From contig JAHYYS010000033.1 in NCBI GenBank assembly GCA_019424865.1, positions 1 through 27,585 of the forward strand: a stretch of 27,585 nucleotides of DNA, in the 5' to 3' direction. Shown piece after piece: positions 8,204-16,766 of the stretch (the stretch's first letter is position 1; every line of letters starts with the position of its first letter). Position numbers and translations under genes: made by a program. This stretch comes from a bacterium (GTDB lineage: Bacteria; Bacillota; Clostridia; Oscillospirales; Oscillospiraceae). The notes beneath the pieces are model-generated. The model made no database searches. It saw only the letters and a program-made list of their open reading frames with translations, and had not been told where the DNA came from.

Positions 8204-9148
8204 ATGGCCGGCTTTTACAGCGCCCTGTCCGCCTCCCTGGTGCTTTTCCTGCTTATGGCAGTGGGCTATGGCATGGGGGCGCTGGGGTGGATGACAGCCA
8301 CGGAGAAGCGCTTTATCAGCAAGTACATCATCAACATCGCGGTGCCCTGCAACTGTATTTCGGGGCTGCTGAACAATCTGGATCACGACAGCCTGGCCCA
8401 GGCGGGCATTATGCTGGTTTCCGCCGTGCTGGGTGTGGCGGTGACCCTGGCGCTGAGCCTGGTGCTGGTCCGCCTGCTCCGCCTGCCCCGGGAGCGGCAG
8501 GGCGTTTTTGTGTCCATGGCGGCTTTTTCCAACGTCCTGTTTATCGGCATCCCGGTGTGCACCCAGCTGTTTGGCGAGGCGTGCATGCCCTATGTGATGG
8601 TCTATTACCTGGCCAACACCTCCTTTGTCCAGTCGGCGGGCCTGATTCTGATCGAGCGGTCCGGGACGGCCGCGCCCCGGGTCAGCTCGCCCGCCGATTT
8701 CCTGCGGGATCTGTGCAAAAAGCCGCCCATTCTGGCGGTGGTGTTTTCCCTGGTGCTGCTGGCGGTGGATCTCACCCTGCCCCAGCCCATTATGCGCTTT
8801 GCCGGCTATATCGCCGACTCGGTGTCCCCTCTGGCGCTGATTTACTGCGGCTATATCATTTATGAGCTGGGGCTGCGCAATGTGCGGCTGATGCGCGGGC
8901 TGCCGGCCATGATGGTGGTGCGTCTGGGGGTGTCCCCGGCCATCTGCTGGCTGTTCTGCCACTTCTTTGGCATTGAAGGGCTGGCCATGCAGGTCTTTGT
9001 GGTGGAGAGCGCCCTGCCTGTGGTCAGCCAGGTGACGGTGCTGGCCGGGGCCTTTGGAGCCGACGAGCGGTATGCCGCCACCGGGGCCTGCCTGTCCACA
9101 CTGGGCAGCTTTATTACCATTCCGGTCCTGATGCTGGTACTGGGGTAG
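8204..9148 (+). CDS. AEC-family (auxin efflux carrier-like) transporter
   Basis: 314 residues from the ATG at 8204, preceded by a GGGGGAAG ribosome site; the frame is open further upstream but without homology. Ten hydrophobic segments can be counted, split by a cytoplasmic loop near residues 155-175. Family-like landmarks are the first helix FLLMAVGYGMGALGWM, the crossover-region proline segments AFSNVLFIGIPV and SVSPLALIYCGYII, and VVESALPVVSQVTVLAGAFG. AEC proteins export or exchange organic acids such as malate; the substrate is unknown here. The stop is 13 bp before the ATP-grasp gene, so the two are probably co-transcribed. Confidence 0.85.
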   Translation: MAGFYSALSASLVLFLLMAVGYGMGALGWMTATEKRFISKYIINIAVPCNCISGLLNNLDHDSLAQAGIMLVSAVLGVAVTLALSLVLVRLLRLPRERQGVFVSMAAFSNVLFIGIPVCTQLFGEACMPYVMVYYLANTSFVQSAGLILIERSGTAAPRVSSPADFLRDLCKKPPILAVVFSLVLLAVDLTLPQPIMRFAGYIADSVSPLALIYCGYIIYELGLRNVRLMRGLPAMMVVRLGVSPAICWLFCHFFGIEGLAMQVFVVESALPVVSQVTVLAGAFGADERYAATGACLSTLGSFITIPVLMLVLG

Positions 9149-9161
9149 AAGAAGGAGGAAA

Positions 9162-10337
9162 ATGGCTGTGACAGCCGTTGTAACCGATATACAATATCGC
9201 ATGTCCCTGGCCCTCATCCGGGATCTGGCCCAGGCCGGGGTGCGGGTGGTGGTTTGCTGGCGGGAGGGTAGCGGCGCGCCCCTGGGCTTCCGCTCCAAAT
9301 ATCCGGCGGAGCGGGTGACCCTCCCGGCGGAGGGGTGGCCGGAGGCCCTCTGGCGCCTGTGCAGGCGGCTGCAGGAGGAGGAGGGGGAGACCCCGGCCCT
9401 GCTCCCGGTGGGCGCGGTTACCCTGGCGGCCCTGGCGGCGGATCGGGCGCGGTTTGACCCGGTGTGCGGCCTGTGCATCCCCACCGCGGAGCAGCTGGAC
9501 CTGCTGAACAGCAAGGAGCAGGTGTCGCGTCTGGCCCGGACCCTGGGGATCCCCGTGCCCCGCGCCTTTTCCCAAGGGGAGGAGACATGGGAGGAGTTTG
9601 CCCGCCGTGTCCCCTATCCCTGTGTGGTCAAGCCCCTGTGCGGGGAAAAACTGGGCCTGACAGCGGCGGACCGGTATGGGATCGCCGCCGGCCCGGCGGA
9701 GCTGGAGCGCTGGTATAGCCGGTTCTCCCGGCTGGCGGGGGAGCCCCCCCTGGTGCAGGAATATCTGCCCGGCGGCGGGTTGGGCTGCTCCGTGCTGGCC
9801 CTGGACGGGGAGATCCAGGCGGTCCTGTGCCACAGGAGGATCCGGGAATATCCGGTATCCGGCGGGCCGTCTGCCTGCTGTGAGAGTATAGACCGGCCGG
9901 ACCTGACCGAGCTGGTCCGGCCCATAGCGGCCCATCTGGGCCTGACCGGTCTGGCCATGTTTGAATTTAAAGAGGACGGCAGCGGCGCCCCCAGGCTGCT
10001 GGAGGTCAACCCCCGAATCTGGGGCACCTTTCCCCTGACCCGGGTGAGCGGCAGCGGCATTCCCATGCTGTGGTGCACATTGGCCTGGAACCAGGGGAAC
10101 CGGGGGCGTCAGGCGCCGCTTCCCCCGGCAAAAAAGCCCCGGCTGTGCCGGATGCAGTTTGCCGCCTCCGACCTGATGAGCGGGCTGGGGTACGCCCGGC
10201 GGGGACAGTGGGGCAAGACCCTGTCCGCCTGTGCGGACACTTTGTCTCCGGCGGTGCGGGACGGGCTGTGGGAGTGGTCCGATCCGGGACCCGGAGTGCT
10301 GTACTACCGCTCTTTGCTGAGAAAGGAGTCCCGATGA
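9162..10337 (+). CDS. ATP-grasp carboxylate-amine/thiol ligase-like protein
   Basis: 391 residues, preceded by AAGGAGG. N-terminal Rossmann-like pre-ATP-grasp region (1-110), then an ATP-grasp fold: NSKEQ (116-120), PCVVKP (153-158), the hinge VQEYLPGG (198-205), FEFKEDG (267-273) and the metal-binding LLEVNPRIWGT (279-289). Such enzymes join a carboxylate to an amine or other nucleophile through an acyl phosphate; the substrate cannot be deduced. The C-terminal 90 residues are not part of the core. The gene is translationally coupled to the following PHP gene by an ATGA overlap (10334-10337), which suggests the two act on one pathway. Confidence 0.82.
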   Translation: MAVTAVVTDIQYRMSLALIRDLAQAGVRVVVCWREGSGAPLGFRSKYPAERVTLPAEGWPEALWRLCRRLQEEEGETPALLPVGAVTLAALAADRARFDPVCGLCIPTAEQLDLLNSKEQVSRLARTLGIPVPRAFSQGEETWEEFARRVPYPCVVKPLCGEKLGLTAADRYGIAAGPAELERWYSRFSRLAGEPPLVQEYLPGGGLGCSVLALDGEIQAVLCHRRIREYPVSGGPSACCESIDRPDLTELVRPIAAHLGLTGLAMFEFKEDGSGAPRLLEVNPRIWGTFPLTRVSGSGIPMLWCTLAWNQGNRGRQAPLPPAKKPRLCRMQFAASDLMSGLGYARRGQWGKTLSACADTLSPAVRDGLWEWSDPGPGVLYYRSLLRKESR

Positions 10338-11059
10338 CCTGCTTTCTGGACCTGCATGTGCATACCGACGCCAGCGACGACGGCCGCTCCACCCTAGCGC
10401 AGATGGCCGCCGCCGCCCGGGCCGCCGGGCTCCACGCCATGGCGGTGACCGATCACAACCTGTGTACGCCGGTGCCGGCGGAGCTGGAGGGCGTGCTGCT
10501 GATTCCCGGCTGCGAGGTGTCCACACAGAGCGGACATATTACCGGCCTGTTCCTGGATCAGCCGCTGGACCTGAAAAACCTGCGGCGGGACGGCCTGCCC
10601 ACGGCCCAGGCGGCCTGCGAGGAGATCCACCGGTGCGGCGGGCTGGCCGTGCTGGCCCACCCCTTTGAAAAGCGGAACGCCCAGCCATGTACCAGCGCGG
10701 CTTACGACGCCGTGGAGGGGTGCAACGCCCGGGCGGAGTTCAAGGTCCGGGGGGCGAACCGGATGGCCCTGGAGCTGGCCGGGCAGCTGGGCCTGCCCGC
10801 AGTGGGGGGCAGCGACGGGCACTCCAGCCGGGAGGTGGGAAACGCCCGCACCAGAGTGGAGGCGGAGGGCTGTTCCCTCGCTGCGCTGCGGCAGGCCATT
10901 CTGCAGGGAAACTGCGCTCCGGAGCTGGTGCGCCTTACCCCCCACATCCGCAAGGGGCTGTCCCAGTGGAAAAAGGCCCGGCGGAAGGGCGGAGTCCCCG
11001 CGCTGGCCAGGGGGATCGCCTATCTGGCATACTGCGTTCTTTTGGACCTGCGTCCATGA
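10334..11059 (+). CDS. PHP-domain metal-dependent phosphoesterase
   Basis: 241 residues. All PHP metal-ligand motifs are visible: DLHVHTDASDDG (H8, H10), TDHN (D40, H41), GCE (E61), H68, AHPF (H109) and GSDGH (D161, H163). Family members hydrolyse phosphoesters such as 3',5'-bisphosphates (YciV/TrpH type) using two or three metal ions. The ATG overlaps the stop codon of the ATP-grasp gene, with GAAAGGAG just upstream. The C-terminal 45 residues are basic and then hydrophobic (KKARRKGGVPALARGIAYL), possibly a membrane-associated end. The true substrate is unknown. Confidence 0.85.
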   Translation: MTCFLDLHVHTDASDDGRSTLAQMAAAARAAGLHAMAVTDHNLCTPVPAELEGVLLIPGCEVSTQSGHITGLFLDQPLDLKNLRRDGLPTAQAACEEIHRCGGLAVLAHPFEKRNAQPCTSAAYDAVEGCNARAEFKVRGANRMALELAGQLGLPAVGGSDGHSSREVGNARTRVEAEGCSLAALRQAILQGNCAPELVRLTPHIRKGLSQWKKARRKGGVPALARGIAYLAYCVLLDLRP

Positions 11060-11083
11060 GCTGTAATCGAAGGAGAGAGTACC

Positions 11084-12433
11084 ATGTCTGTTGTAACAAA
11101 ATCCATTGGCGTGGCGAAGAAATTGAAGCACCGCTATCAGGACCAGATTCGGGCGCGCACCCCGGTGTATCTGTCCCCGGTGCGGCGGATTGAACAGGTG
11201 GCCCTGAAGGAGCGGGTGTGCGCCATGACCTTTGACGACGGTCCCTGCCGTCTGCCCGCCAACCCGGACCAATTTGGAGGCAGGCCCCTGACCCTGGTGC
11301 TGGCGGAGACGCTGGAGCGGTATGGGGCCCGGGGCTCCTTTGATGTGGTGGGGGACACCTCCGCCAACTACCCCGACCACCCCGGCAAGCACGGCTCCGC
11401 CTCCTGGGGGGGCGTGGCCTATGACCACTACCCCGACTTTGGCAAGGACGATCAGGGCGGCGCGGTCCACTGTCCCGATCTCATCGACCGGCTGCTCCAG
11501 GGGGGGCACGAGATCACCAACCACACCTATTCCCATGTGCTGTTCGGAAAAAAATCCCTGGTCTATAACCACCGGAAATTCCTCTCTGGCCTGGACCCGG
11601 TGGTGGAGGACGTGCGCCGCCTGAACCGGCTGATGGAGGAGAAGCACGGCTATCAGGTGAAGCTGGCCCGCCCGCCCCACTATGTGGACGGCATCCGGGG
11701 GGGCTTTACCAGCTATGACGCCTATGCCGTGGCGGGCTGTCAGTATATGGCCGCCAGCTTCGACGGGGCGGGGTGGCTCCCCCTGGCCAGCTACGAGGCG
11801 GAGGTGGAGGCCACCTGGAAGCCCATTGAACAGAGGCTGAAGGAGAACCCCGACTATTTCTGCGGCCAGATCATTTTCCAGAAGGACGGCTTCAATATGG
11901 CCCGCCGCTCCCCCATTGCCAGCGGCCTGTCCAAACAGCTGGAGCTGCTGACCGCCCACGGGTATCAGGTGGTGCCCGTGTCTGAGCTGCTGGAGCGCTC
12001 CCCCTTTCTGGACGCGCCCCAAACCGACCCCGGGGCGGCGGCGGCCAGGGTGCTGCTCCAGGCCGGCTGGTGCCCGGCCTATCGGGACAACAGCCTGCGC
12101 CTGGACACCGTGCTGACCCGGGGAGAGATGGCGATGATGGCCTTCGGCTGGGCGGGCGTGGACAGCCGGATTGCCCTGATCCGGGGGGAGGAGACCTGCC
12201 CCTGGCAGGATGTGAAGGCCGGCCACCCCTATGCCGGCGCCCTGCTCCAGGCCCAGCGGGCGGGCTGCCTCGTCCCCCAGGGGGGACGGATGCGCCCGGA
12301 GGACCCCATTTCCCGGGAGGAATTGGGCCTCTTTCTGGAAAAAAAGCTGGGCCGTCCGGTGGAAATTCCCCAGGGGACCATAACCCACGGGGCTCTGTTT
12401 CAGCTGGCAGCGCCCCTTCTGGCGGAGCAGTAA
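11084..12433 (+). CDS. NodB-type polysaccharide deacetylase with SLH-like C-terminus
   Basis: 449 residues, preceded by AAGGAGAG. Carbohydrate esterase 4 (NodB) motifs: TFDDGP (49-54), NHTYSH (146-151, metal ligands H147 and H151) and RPPH (196-199). The interval between motif 1 and motif 2 is larger than usual, about 95 residues, and holds a Tyr/His/Asp-rich insert (95-128). The family removes acetyl groups from N-acetylglucosamine polymers such as peptidoglycan. Residues 345-425 resemble an S-layer-homology repeat (TRGEMAMM, W-QDV, YAGALLQAQRAGCL, RPEDPISREELGLFL). No signal peptide or transmembrane segment is visible at the N-terminus, which is odd for a wall-acting enzyme. Confidence 0.85.
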   Translation: MSVVTKSIGVAKKLKHRYQDQIRARTPVYLSPVRRIEQVALKERVCAMTFDDGPCRLPANPDQFGGRPLTLVLAETLERYGARGSFDVVGDTSANYPDHPGKHGSASWGGVAYDHYPDFGKDDQGGAVHCPDLIDRLLQGGHEITNHTYSHVLFGKKSLVYNHRKFLSGLDPVVEDVRRLNRLMEEKHGYQVKLARPPHYVDGIRGGFTSYDAYAVAGCQYMAASFDGAGWLPLASYEAEVEATWKPIEQRLKENPDYFCGQIIFQKDGFNMARRSPIASGLSKQLELLTAHGYQVVPVSELLERSPFLDAPQTDPGAAAARVLLQAGWCPAYRDNSLRLDTVLTRGEMAMMAFGWAGVDSRIALIRGEETCPWQDVKAGHPYAGALLQAQRAGCLVPQGGRMRPEDPISREELGLFLEKKLGRPVEIPQGTITHGALFQLAAPLLAEQ

Positions 12434-12514
12434 GGCGGCGTCCCGGCCGGACGGCCGGAGGAGGAGAGCCGCAGACGTGGATTTGATTGGAAAGACGGGG
12501 GGATTCTGGAGACA

Positions 12515-13582
12515 ATGTGGATGCTGCTGACGGTGCTGACAGCGGCGGCATCGGGACTGTTCCTGCTGCGCTGCCGGGTCCCCGGCGGGATGCTGGTGGG
12601 GGCCATCCTGGGGGTGGCCATTTTGAATCTGGCCACCGAGCACGCCTTTCTCTATCCCCAGACCCGGGTGGCGGCCCAGGCGCTGACGGGGGCCTATATC
12701 GGCTGTATGATGACCCGGGAGGACATTTCCCGCCTGCCCCGCCTGCTGCCGGCCTATCTGGTGATGATGGGCAGTTTTCTGGCCCTGAACCTGTCCATCG
12801 CCGCCTTTATGCTCTGGGCCACGGACTATGACCTGCTCGCCTGCCTGTTCTGTACCGCGCCGGGCGGGGTGTCGGACACCCCGCTCATTGCCATGGACAT
12901 GGGGGCGGACGGATCTGTGGTGGCGGTGATGCAGTTTGTGCGGATGCTCTTCGGCCTGACCTGCCTGCCCACCATTATCCTGCTCTCCGACCGGCTGCTT
13001 GAGCCGGAGACCGCCCAGGCCATGGAGGCCCGGGCCAGGGAGCTGAACCAGAACAAGGGGACAAAGAAAAAGGCGCGGCCCTCGCTGGTGGGATTTCTGC
13101 CCACCTTCTGCGCCGCCCTGGCGGCCGCGGTGCTGGGGCGGATATCGGGGATCCCCGCCGGGGCTCTGTCCGCCGCCCTGGTGGTGTCGGCGGCTATGAA
13201 GCTGACGGGCCACTGCCCCGGAATGCCCATGTGGCTGCGCCGGGTGGCCCAGGTGATCTCCGGCTGCTGCATCGGCTCCAGCATTACCCGGGCCCAGGTG
13301 CTGCAGATGGGCCAGCTGGCCCTGCCGGCGGTGGTGCTGTGTCTGGGCTATATCGTCTGCTGCATTGGCATCGGCCTTTTGGTGTCCCGGCTGTTTCGCG
13401 TGCAGCTGCGGGAGGCCATGCTGACCATGTCCCCGGCGGGGGCCTCGGAGATGGCGCTGATTGCCGCCGATTTCGGGCTGGAGAACAGCACCAATCTGGT
13501 GGTCCTTCAAATCTGCCGCCTGGTGGGGGTGCTGGTGATTTTCCCCCAGATTTTCCAGGTGATTGTCCTGATTTTGGGGTAG
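12515..13582 (+). CDS. AbrB-family membrane permease (putative)
   Basis: 355 residues with about ten hydrophobic segments in two homologous halves, separated by a polar linker (residues 170-190). Each half carries the family signature: CTAPGGVSDTPLIAMDMGAD in the first and MSPAGASEMALIAADFGL in the second. This matches the AbrB family of membrane proteins, annotated historically as putative ammonia monooxygenase and unrelated to the transition-state regulator AbrB. Function is unproven; a transport role is inferred from the fold. The start ATG at 12515 lacks a strong ribosome site (GGGGGATTCTGGAGAC lies upstream). Transcription ends at the shared terminator 14 bp downstream. Confidence 0.8.
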   Translation: MWMLLTVLTAAASGLFLLRCRVPGGMLVGAILGVAILNLATEHAFLYPQTRVAAQALTGAYIGCMMTREDISRLPRLLPAYLVMMGSFLALNLSIAAFMLWATDYDLLACLFCTAPGGVSDTPLIAMDMGADGSVVAVMQFVRMLFGLTCLPTIILLSDRLLEPETAQAMEARARELNQNKGTKKKARPSLVGFLPTFCAALAAAVLGRISGIPAGALSAALVVSAAMKLTGHCPGMPMWLRRVAQVISGCCIGSSITRAQVLQMGQLALPAVVLCLGYIVCCIGIGLLVSRLFRVQLREAMLTMSPAGASEMALIAADFGLENSTNLVVLQICRLVGVLVIFPQIFQVIVLILG

Positions 13583-13596
13583 AAGCCATGTTCCAT

Positions 13597-13639
13597 CCAT
13601 AAAAAATGCCTGCACTGAAAGTGCAGGCATTTTTTATGG
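13597..13639. terminator. Bidirectional intrinsic terminator
   Basis: A perfect 20-bp inverted repeat with a 3-nt loop (GAA). The GC part, TGCCTGCACT, is flanked by an A6 tract on the left and a T6 tract on the right, so it works in both directions. It separates the convergent permease and FAH genes. Confidence 0.95.
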
Positions 13640-13660
13640 GGAAAAAAGGAGCGTCACGCG

Positions 13661-14518
13661 CTAACAAAAGGTGTTTTCCAGGGTCCCGATGCCCTGAATG
13701 GTGACGGACACCCGGTCCCCCGGCTTCAGCCACTGCTTCCGGTCGGCGGGCCAGCCCTGCATCACCCCCTGGGGAGTGCCGGTGAAGATCAGATCCCCGG
13801 GCAGCAGGGTGAAGTGGCGGGACAGGTCGGCGATAATTTGGGCCAGGGAGAAAATCATGTCCCCGGTGTTGGAGCTCTGGCGCACCTCTCCGTTGACGGT
13901 GCTGGAGATGTCCAGGGCCCCGGGGTCCAGCTCCCCGGCGGGCACCAGACAGGGCCCCACGGGGGCAAAGCCGTCGAAGGTCTTGGACAGCAGCCACTGC
14001 CCGCCCCGGGCAAACTGCAGGTCCCGGGTGGACAGGTCGTTGCCGCAGGTATAGCCGAACACATAGTCCAGGGCGTCCCCTTCGGACACCGCCCGGGCGG
14101 GTTTTCCCATTACAGCTACCAATTCTGCCTCGTAATCATACTCTTTGTAATCGCTCGGCAGCCTGATGCAGTCCCCGTGGGCGGCCAGGGCATTTTGAAA
14201 CTTGTTGAACAGCACCGGGGCAGGGGGGAGGGGGAGATTGCACTCTTTGGCGTGGCGGCGGTAGTTCAGGCCGATGCACAGGATGCGGGGCGGGGCGGTG
14301 ACCACCGGGGCCAGGGGGGCGTCGGTGAAGCACCGGGCGTCCCGGGCCAGCTCCTCCAGCAGGGCCAGCCCCTCTGCTCCGGCGGCGATGGCCGCCTCCA
14401 TGTCCCCGGGGACGGCGCGGCCCCGGCGGGCCCCCTCGGCCTGGACGTCCACAGTGCCCTGCTGCGTCCAGAGCCCCAGGGCGGGGACGCCGTCCTTCCA
14501 GAATTGTACCAGCTTCAT
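13661..14518 (-). CDS. Fumarylacetoacetate hydrolase-family protein
   Basis: 285 residues. The C-terminal FAH domain begins near residue 78: ILCIGLNYRRHAKE (79-92), the metal ligands E130 and E132 in DYEAEL, D161 in GNDLSTRDLQF, and the downstream GDLIFTGTPQGVMQG. FAH-family enzymes hydrolyse or decarboxylate 3-oxo acids and acylpyruvates with Mg or Mn; many annotated members are acylpyruvases or oxaloacetate decarboxylases, and the exact substrate is not resolvable. The start is supported by GAGGAGGAC ahead of the ATG. Convergent with the AbrB-family permease; no operon partner is intact upstream. Confidence 0.88.
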   Translation of the reverse strand: MKLVQFWKDGVPALGLWTQQGTVDVQAEGARRGRAVPGDMEAAIAAGAEGLALLEELARDARCFTDAPLAPVVTAPPRILCIGLNYRRHAKECNLPLPPAPVLFNKFQNALAAHGDCIRLPSDYKEYDYEAELVAVMGKPARAVSEGDALDYVFGYTCGNDLSTRDLQFARGGQWLLSKTFDGFAPVGPCLVPAGELDPGALDISSTVNGEVRQSSNTGDMIFSLAQIIADLSRHFTLLPGDLIFTGTPQGVMQGWPADRKQWLKPGDRVSVTIQGIGTLENTFC

Positions 14519-14545
14519 GGGAAAGTCCTCCTCTTTTTTTGCGGG

Positions 14546-14813
14546 TTACCCTTCGTTGAGATAAGACTGAATCAGGTTGCCCTCGCCGTCGTACTCTTCC
14601 ATCCCCAGGTAGTTGCCCTGATCATCATAGTACTGAATCGTGGACCACACCAATACGCCGTCATTGTCATAATCGTTATTCCGGGTTTCCTTCCGAGAGG
14701 TAGCGCATACCCAGGTTATACTGGCCCTGTCAGGTGGGCTGGTCTGCTTGGCCGCAGGCCGCTAAACTCTGTACCAAAACCAGAGACAGTAAAAAGCCGG
14801 CTGTTTATTTCAT
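14546..14813 (-). pseudogene. Decayed third TPR lipoprotein copy
   Basis: Reading leftward, ATG-AAA is followed at codon 3 by TAA, then TAGFLLSLVLVQSLAACG, a lipoprotein signal with lipobox LAAC. After a second stop comes QGQYNLGMRYLSEGN, which matches WQDQYDLGMLYLSEGNYEEA of the lipoprotein at 15894-16766. The frame then shifts and jumps directly to YDNDGVLVWSTIQYYDDQGNYLGM and a C-terminal end, resembling the last repeat of the lipoprotein at 14850-15878. Most of the TPR and repeat regions are missing. Two stops, a frameshift and an internal deletion show that the copy is dead. Confidence 0.85.
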
Positions 14814-14849
14814 GGTTTTTACTCCTGCTCTTTCATTGGTTTGGATTTG

Positions 14850-15878
14850 TTACCACTCGTTGCGGCGGGATTGCATCAGGTCGCCGTCTGCGGTGTACCA
14901 GTCATACCCAAGATATTGACCATTCTCGTCATAGAGGTGGAGCCAATAGTAGGAGAGCGAACCGTCGACCAAAGAGTTATAGCGGTTTTGTTGAGCTAGG
15001 TGTCCCTCCTGGTCGTATTCATAAGTGTCATAATACTGTGATTCTCCGTCAGGGAAGCAGTTGTTGAGCCGGACGAGATTTCCCTGGTCATCATATTCGT
15101 ATGTTTCATAGTGCCAGAAGGATCCGTCCGGGTAGTAGTAGTTGGCTCGGGTCCGTTTTCCCGACTGGTCATATTCATAAGTGCAATATTCGTTCATCGT
15201 ATCGTCTTGGTGATACGTGTTTTTTTGAACTTGCTTCCCCTCTGAGTTGTATTCATAGGTATAGTAGTGTCGCCGGGTGCCGTCCAGATCACAGACATCC
15301 TCTTGAATACAGTTTCCTTGTTCATCATAGGTATAGGTATGATACCATTGGAGATTCCCTGTTTCATCATAAACATTGGTCTGTTGCACCAGAACGGCGG
15401 GATCTGCAAATACATCTGCATTTTCTTCCATCTCCCCGATCTTGTCGGCGATGCTCTGGTCGCCGCCGGTCTTGTCCAGGGCCTCCTGCAAAAGCTCCAG
15501 CGCCTTGTCGTAATCTCCCTGCCGGATGTACACGTCGGCCAGACCCAGCCAGGCCTGTACCAGCGTCTCATCCAGGTCCAGCGCGGCCTGATAGTCCGCC
15601 AGGGCGGCGGCCAGGTTGTCCTCGGTCTCGCCGGAGAGGACGTAGGCGTCGCCTCGCCCGATGAAGGCCTCCGGCCGTTTGGGGTCAATCTCAATGGCTG
15701 CGGTGAAGGCGATGATGGCCTCGGCGTAATTGCCTTCCTCCAGATACTTTGTGCCCAGGTCGTACTGCTCCTGCCAGGAATCGCCGCTCCCGGTCCTGGA
15801 GGCGCAGCCGGTGAACAGCGCCAGGATTATGGCCAAAGCTGCGGCGGCCCGCAGGATTCCGCGCGGTTGCTTGCTCAT
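14850..15878 (-). CDS. TPR lipoprotein with 26-residue tyrosine/aspartate repeats
   Basis: 342 residues. Signal peptide with lipobox LFTGC (lipidation at Cys25), so it is expected on the outer face of the membrane. TPR-like helices span about 36-135 (YDLGTKYLEEGNYAEAIIAFTAAIEIDPKRPEAF and two further units). The C-terminal half holds five units of exactly 26 residues with the core TYEYDxxG at 181, 207, 233, 259 and 285, and a sixth degenerate unit (LHLYDENG, 313). These resemble RHS/YD or MORN-type beta repeats. Function unknown; a protein- or glycan-binding scaffold is likely. It starts 15 bp after the upstream paralogue, so the two form an operon. Confidence 0.82.
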   Translation of the reverse strand: MSKQPRGILRAAAALAIILALFTGCASRTGSGDSWQEQYDLGTKYLEEGNYAEAIIAFTAAIEIDPKRPEAFIGRGDAYVLSGETEDNLAAALADYQAALDLDETLVQAWLGLADVYIRQGDYDKALELLQEALDKTGGDQSIADKIGEMEENADVFADPAVLVQQTNVYDETGNLQWYHTYTYDEQGNCIQEDVCDLDGTRRHYYTYEYNSEGKQVQKNTYHQDDTMNEYCTYEYDQSGKRTRANYYYPDGSFWHYETYEYDDQGNLVRLNNCFPDGESQYYDTYEYDQEGHLAQQNRYNSLVDGSLSYYWLHLYDENGQYLGYDWYTADGDLMQSRRNEW

Positions 15879-15893
15879 CGTTTGATTCCTCCC

Positions 15894-16766
15894 TCAGCTG
15901 GTTCCGTCTGTGATTCTTCCGTCGGCGTATAACCGGACAAAGGTCATCGGATCCCGTTGTCCCGCGTACTCCTGGATATCCAGACTGATCAGTTCCTGAT
16001 CGGAATATCCCGTTCCCTGTACCTCAATCCAATGGGCCACATCCTCCATGGTGTAGGTCAGGGTGCTGTCCAAATCAGCCGGGAGATCCGGATCCAGACG
16101 CTGAAACCGGATAGATACGGCGGCCCCCGTATAGGTGTAATCCACTTCCTCCACATGTCCTCCGCCGAAACGCTCATAGGAGTGGAGGATCCGACCGGTG
16201 CCATCCGCGGCATAATCAAAAATCTGCTGTATTTCCTCCTGGGTCGACGGATCCAGCCCCTCCGTGCTCTCCCGGAGCAGGAAGCCCTCCGGGGTGTAGG
16301 TATACAAGGTGCGTACCGTAGTGCCGTCCGCCCCATACTCCGTGTGGGAAAGCACAAGGCCCGTTTGATCATACTCCCGCAGGGCGTAACCCCCGTCCTC
16401 ATGGTCAATCCGGTCCGTCCGGGGATAGCCGGGGAGTGGCTGCTGCGCCTGGAAGCGCTCCAGCAGACCGCTGTCACCGGTGGCTTGGACCCCCTGCTCC
16501 AATACCGCCCAGGCGGAGTCCATGTCCCCCAGGGCCTCGTAGGCCTCAGCCGCCTTTTCATAGGCCTCGGGCCGTTTGGGGTCAATCTCAATGGCTGCGG
16601 TGAAGGCGATGATGGCCTCCTCATAATTTCCTTCCGAGAGATAGAGCATACCCAGGTCATACTGGTCCTGCCAGGTGCTGCCGCCTGTGCCGCTTCCGCA
16701 GCCGGTCAGCAGGGAGACAATCAGGGCCAGAGCCAAAACGGGGGAGAGAAGCCGGGAGTATTTCAT
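15894..16766 (-). CDS. TPR lipoprotein paralogue
   Basis: 290 residues. Signal peptide with lipobox LLTGC (Cys23), a TPR region (about 33-95), then beta-rich sequence containing shorter Tyr/Asp/Gly repeats (LREYDQTGLVLSHTEYGADGTTV, TYTPEGFLLRES). It shares with its downstream neighbour the first TPR, YDLGxxYLxEGNYxEAIIAFTAAIEIDPKRPEA, including a 50-bp stretch of identical DNA (16570-16619 versus 15673-15722), which indicates recent duplication or gene conversion. Function is not recognised. No clear promoter could be fixed upstream. Confidence 0.82.
   Translation of the reverse strand: MKYSRLLSPVLALALIVSLLTGCGSGTGGSTWQDQYDLGMLYLSEGNYEEAIIAFTAAIEIDPKRPEAYEKAAEAYEALGDMDSAWAVLEQGVQATGDSGLLERFQAQQPLPGYPRTDRIDHEDGGYALREYDQTGLVLSHTEYGADGTTVRTLYTYTPEGFLLRESTEGLDPSTQEEIQQIFDYAADGTGRILHSYERFGGGHVEEVDYTYTGAAVSIRFQRLDPDLPADLDSTLTYTMEDVAHWIEVQGTGYSDQELISLDIQEYAGQRDPMTFVRLYADGRITDGTS

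Noticed and set aside
10394..13630. A 1078-residue minus-strand open frame
   Set aside because: Antisense to the PHP, deacetylase and permease genes; His/Gln/Gly-rich composition typical of GC-rich shadow frames.
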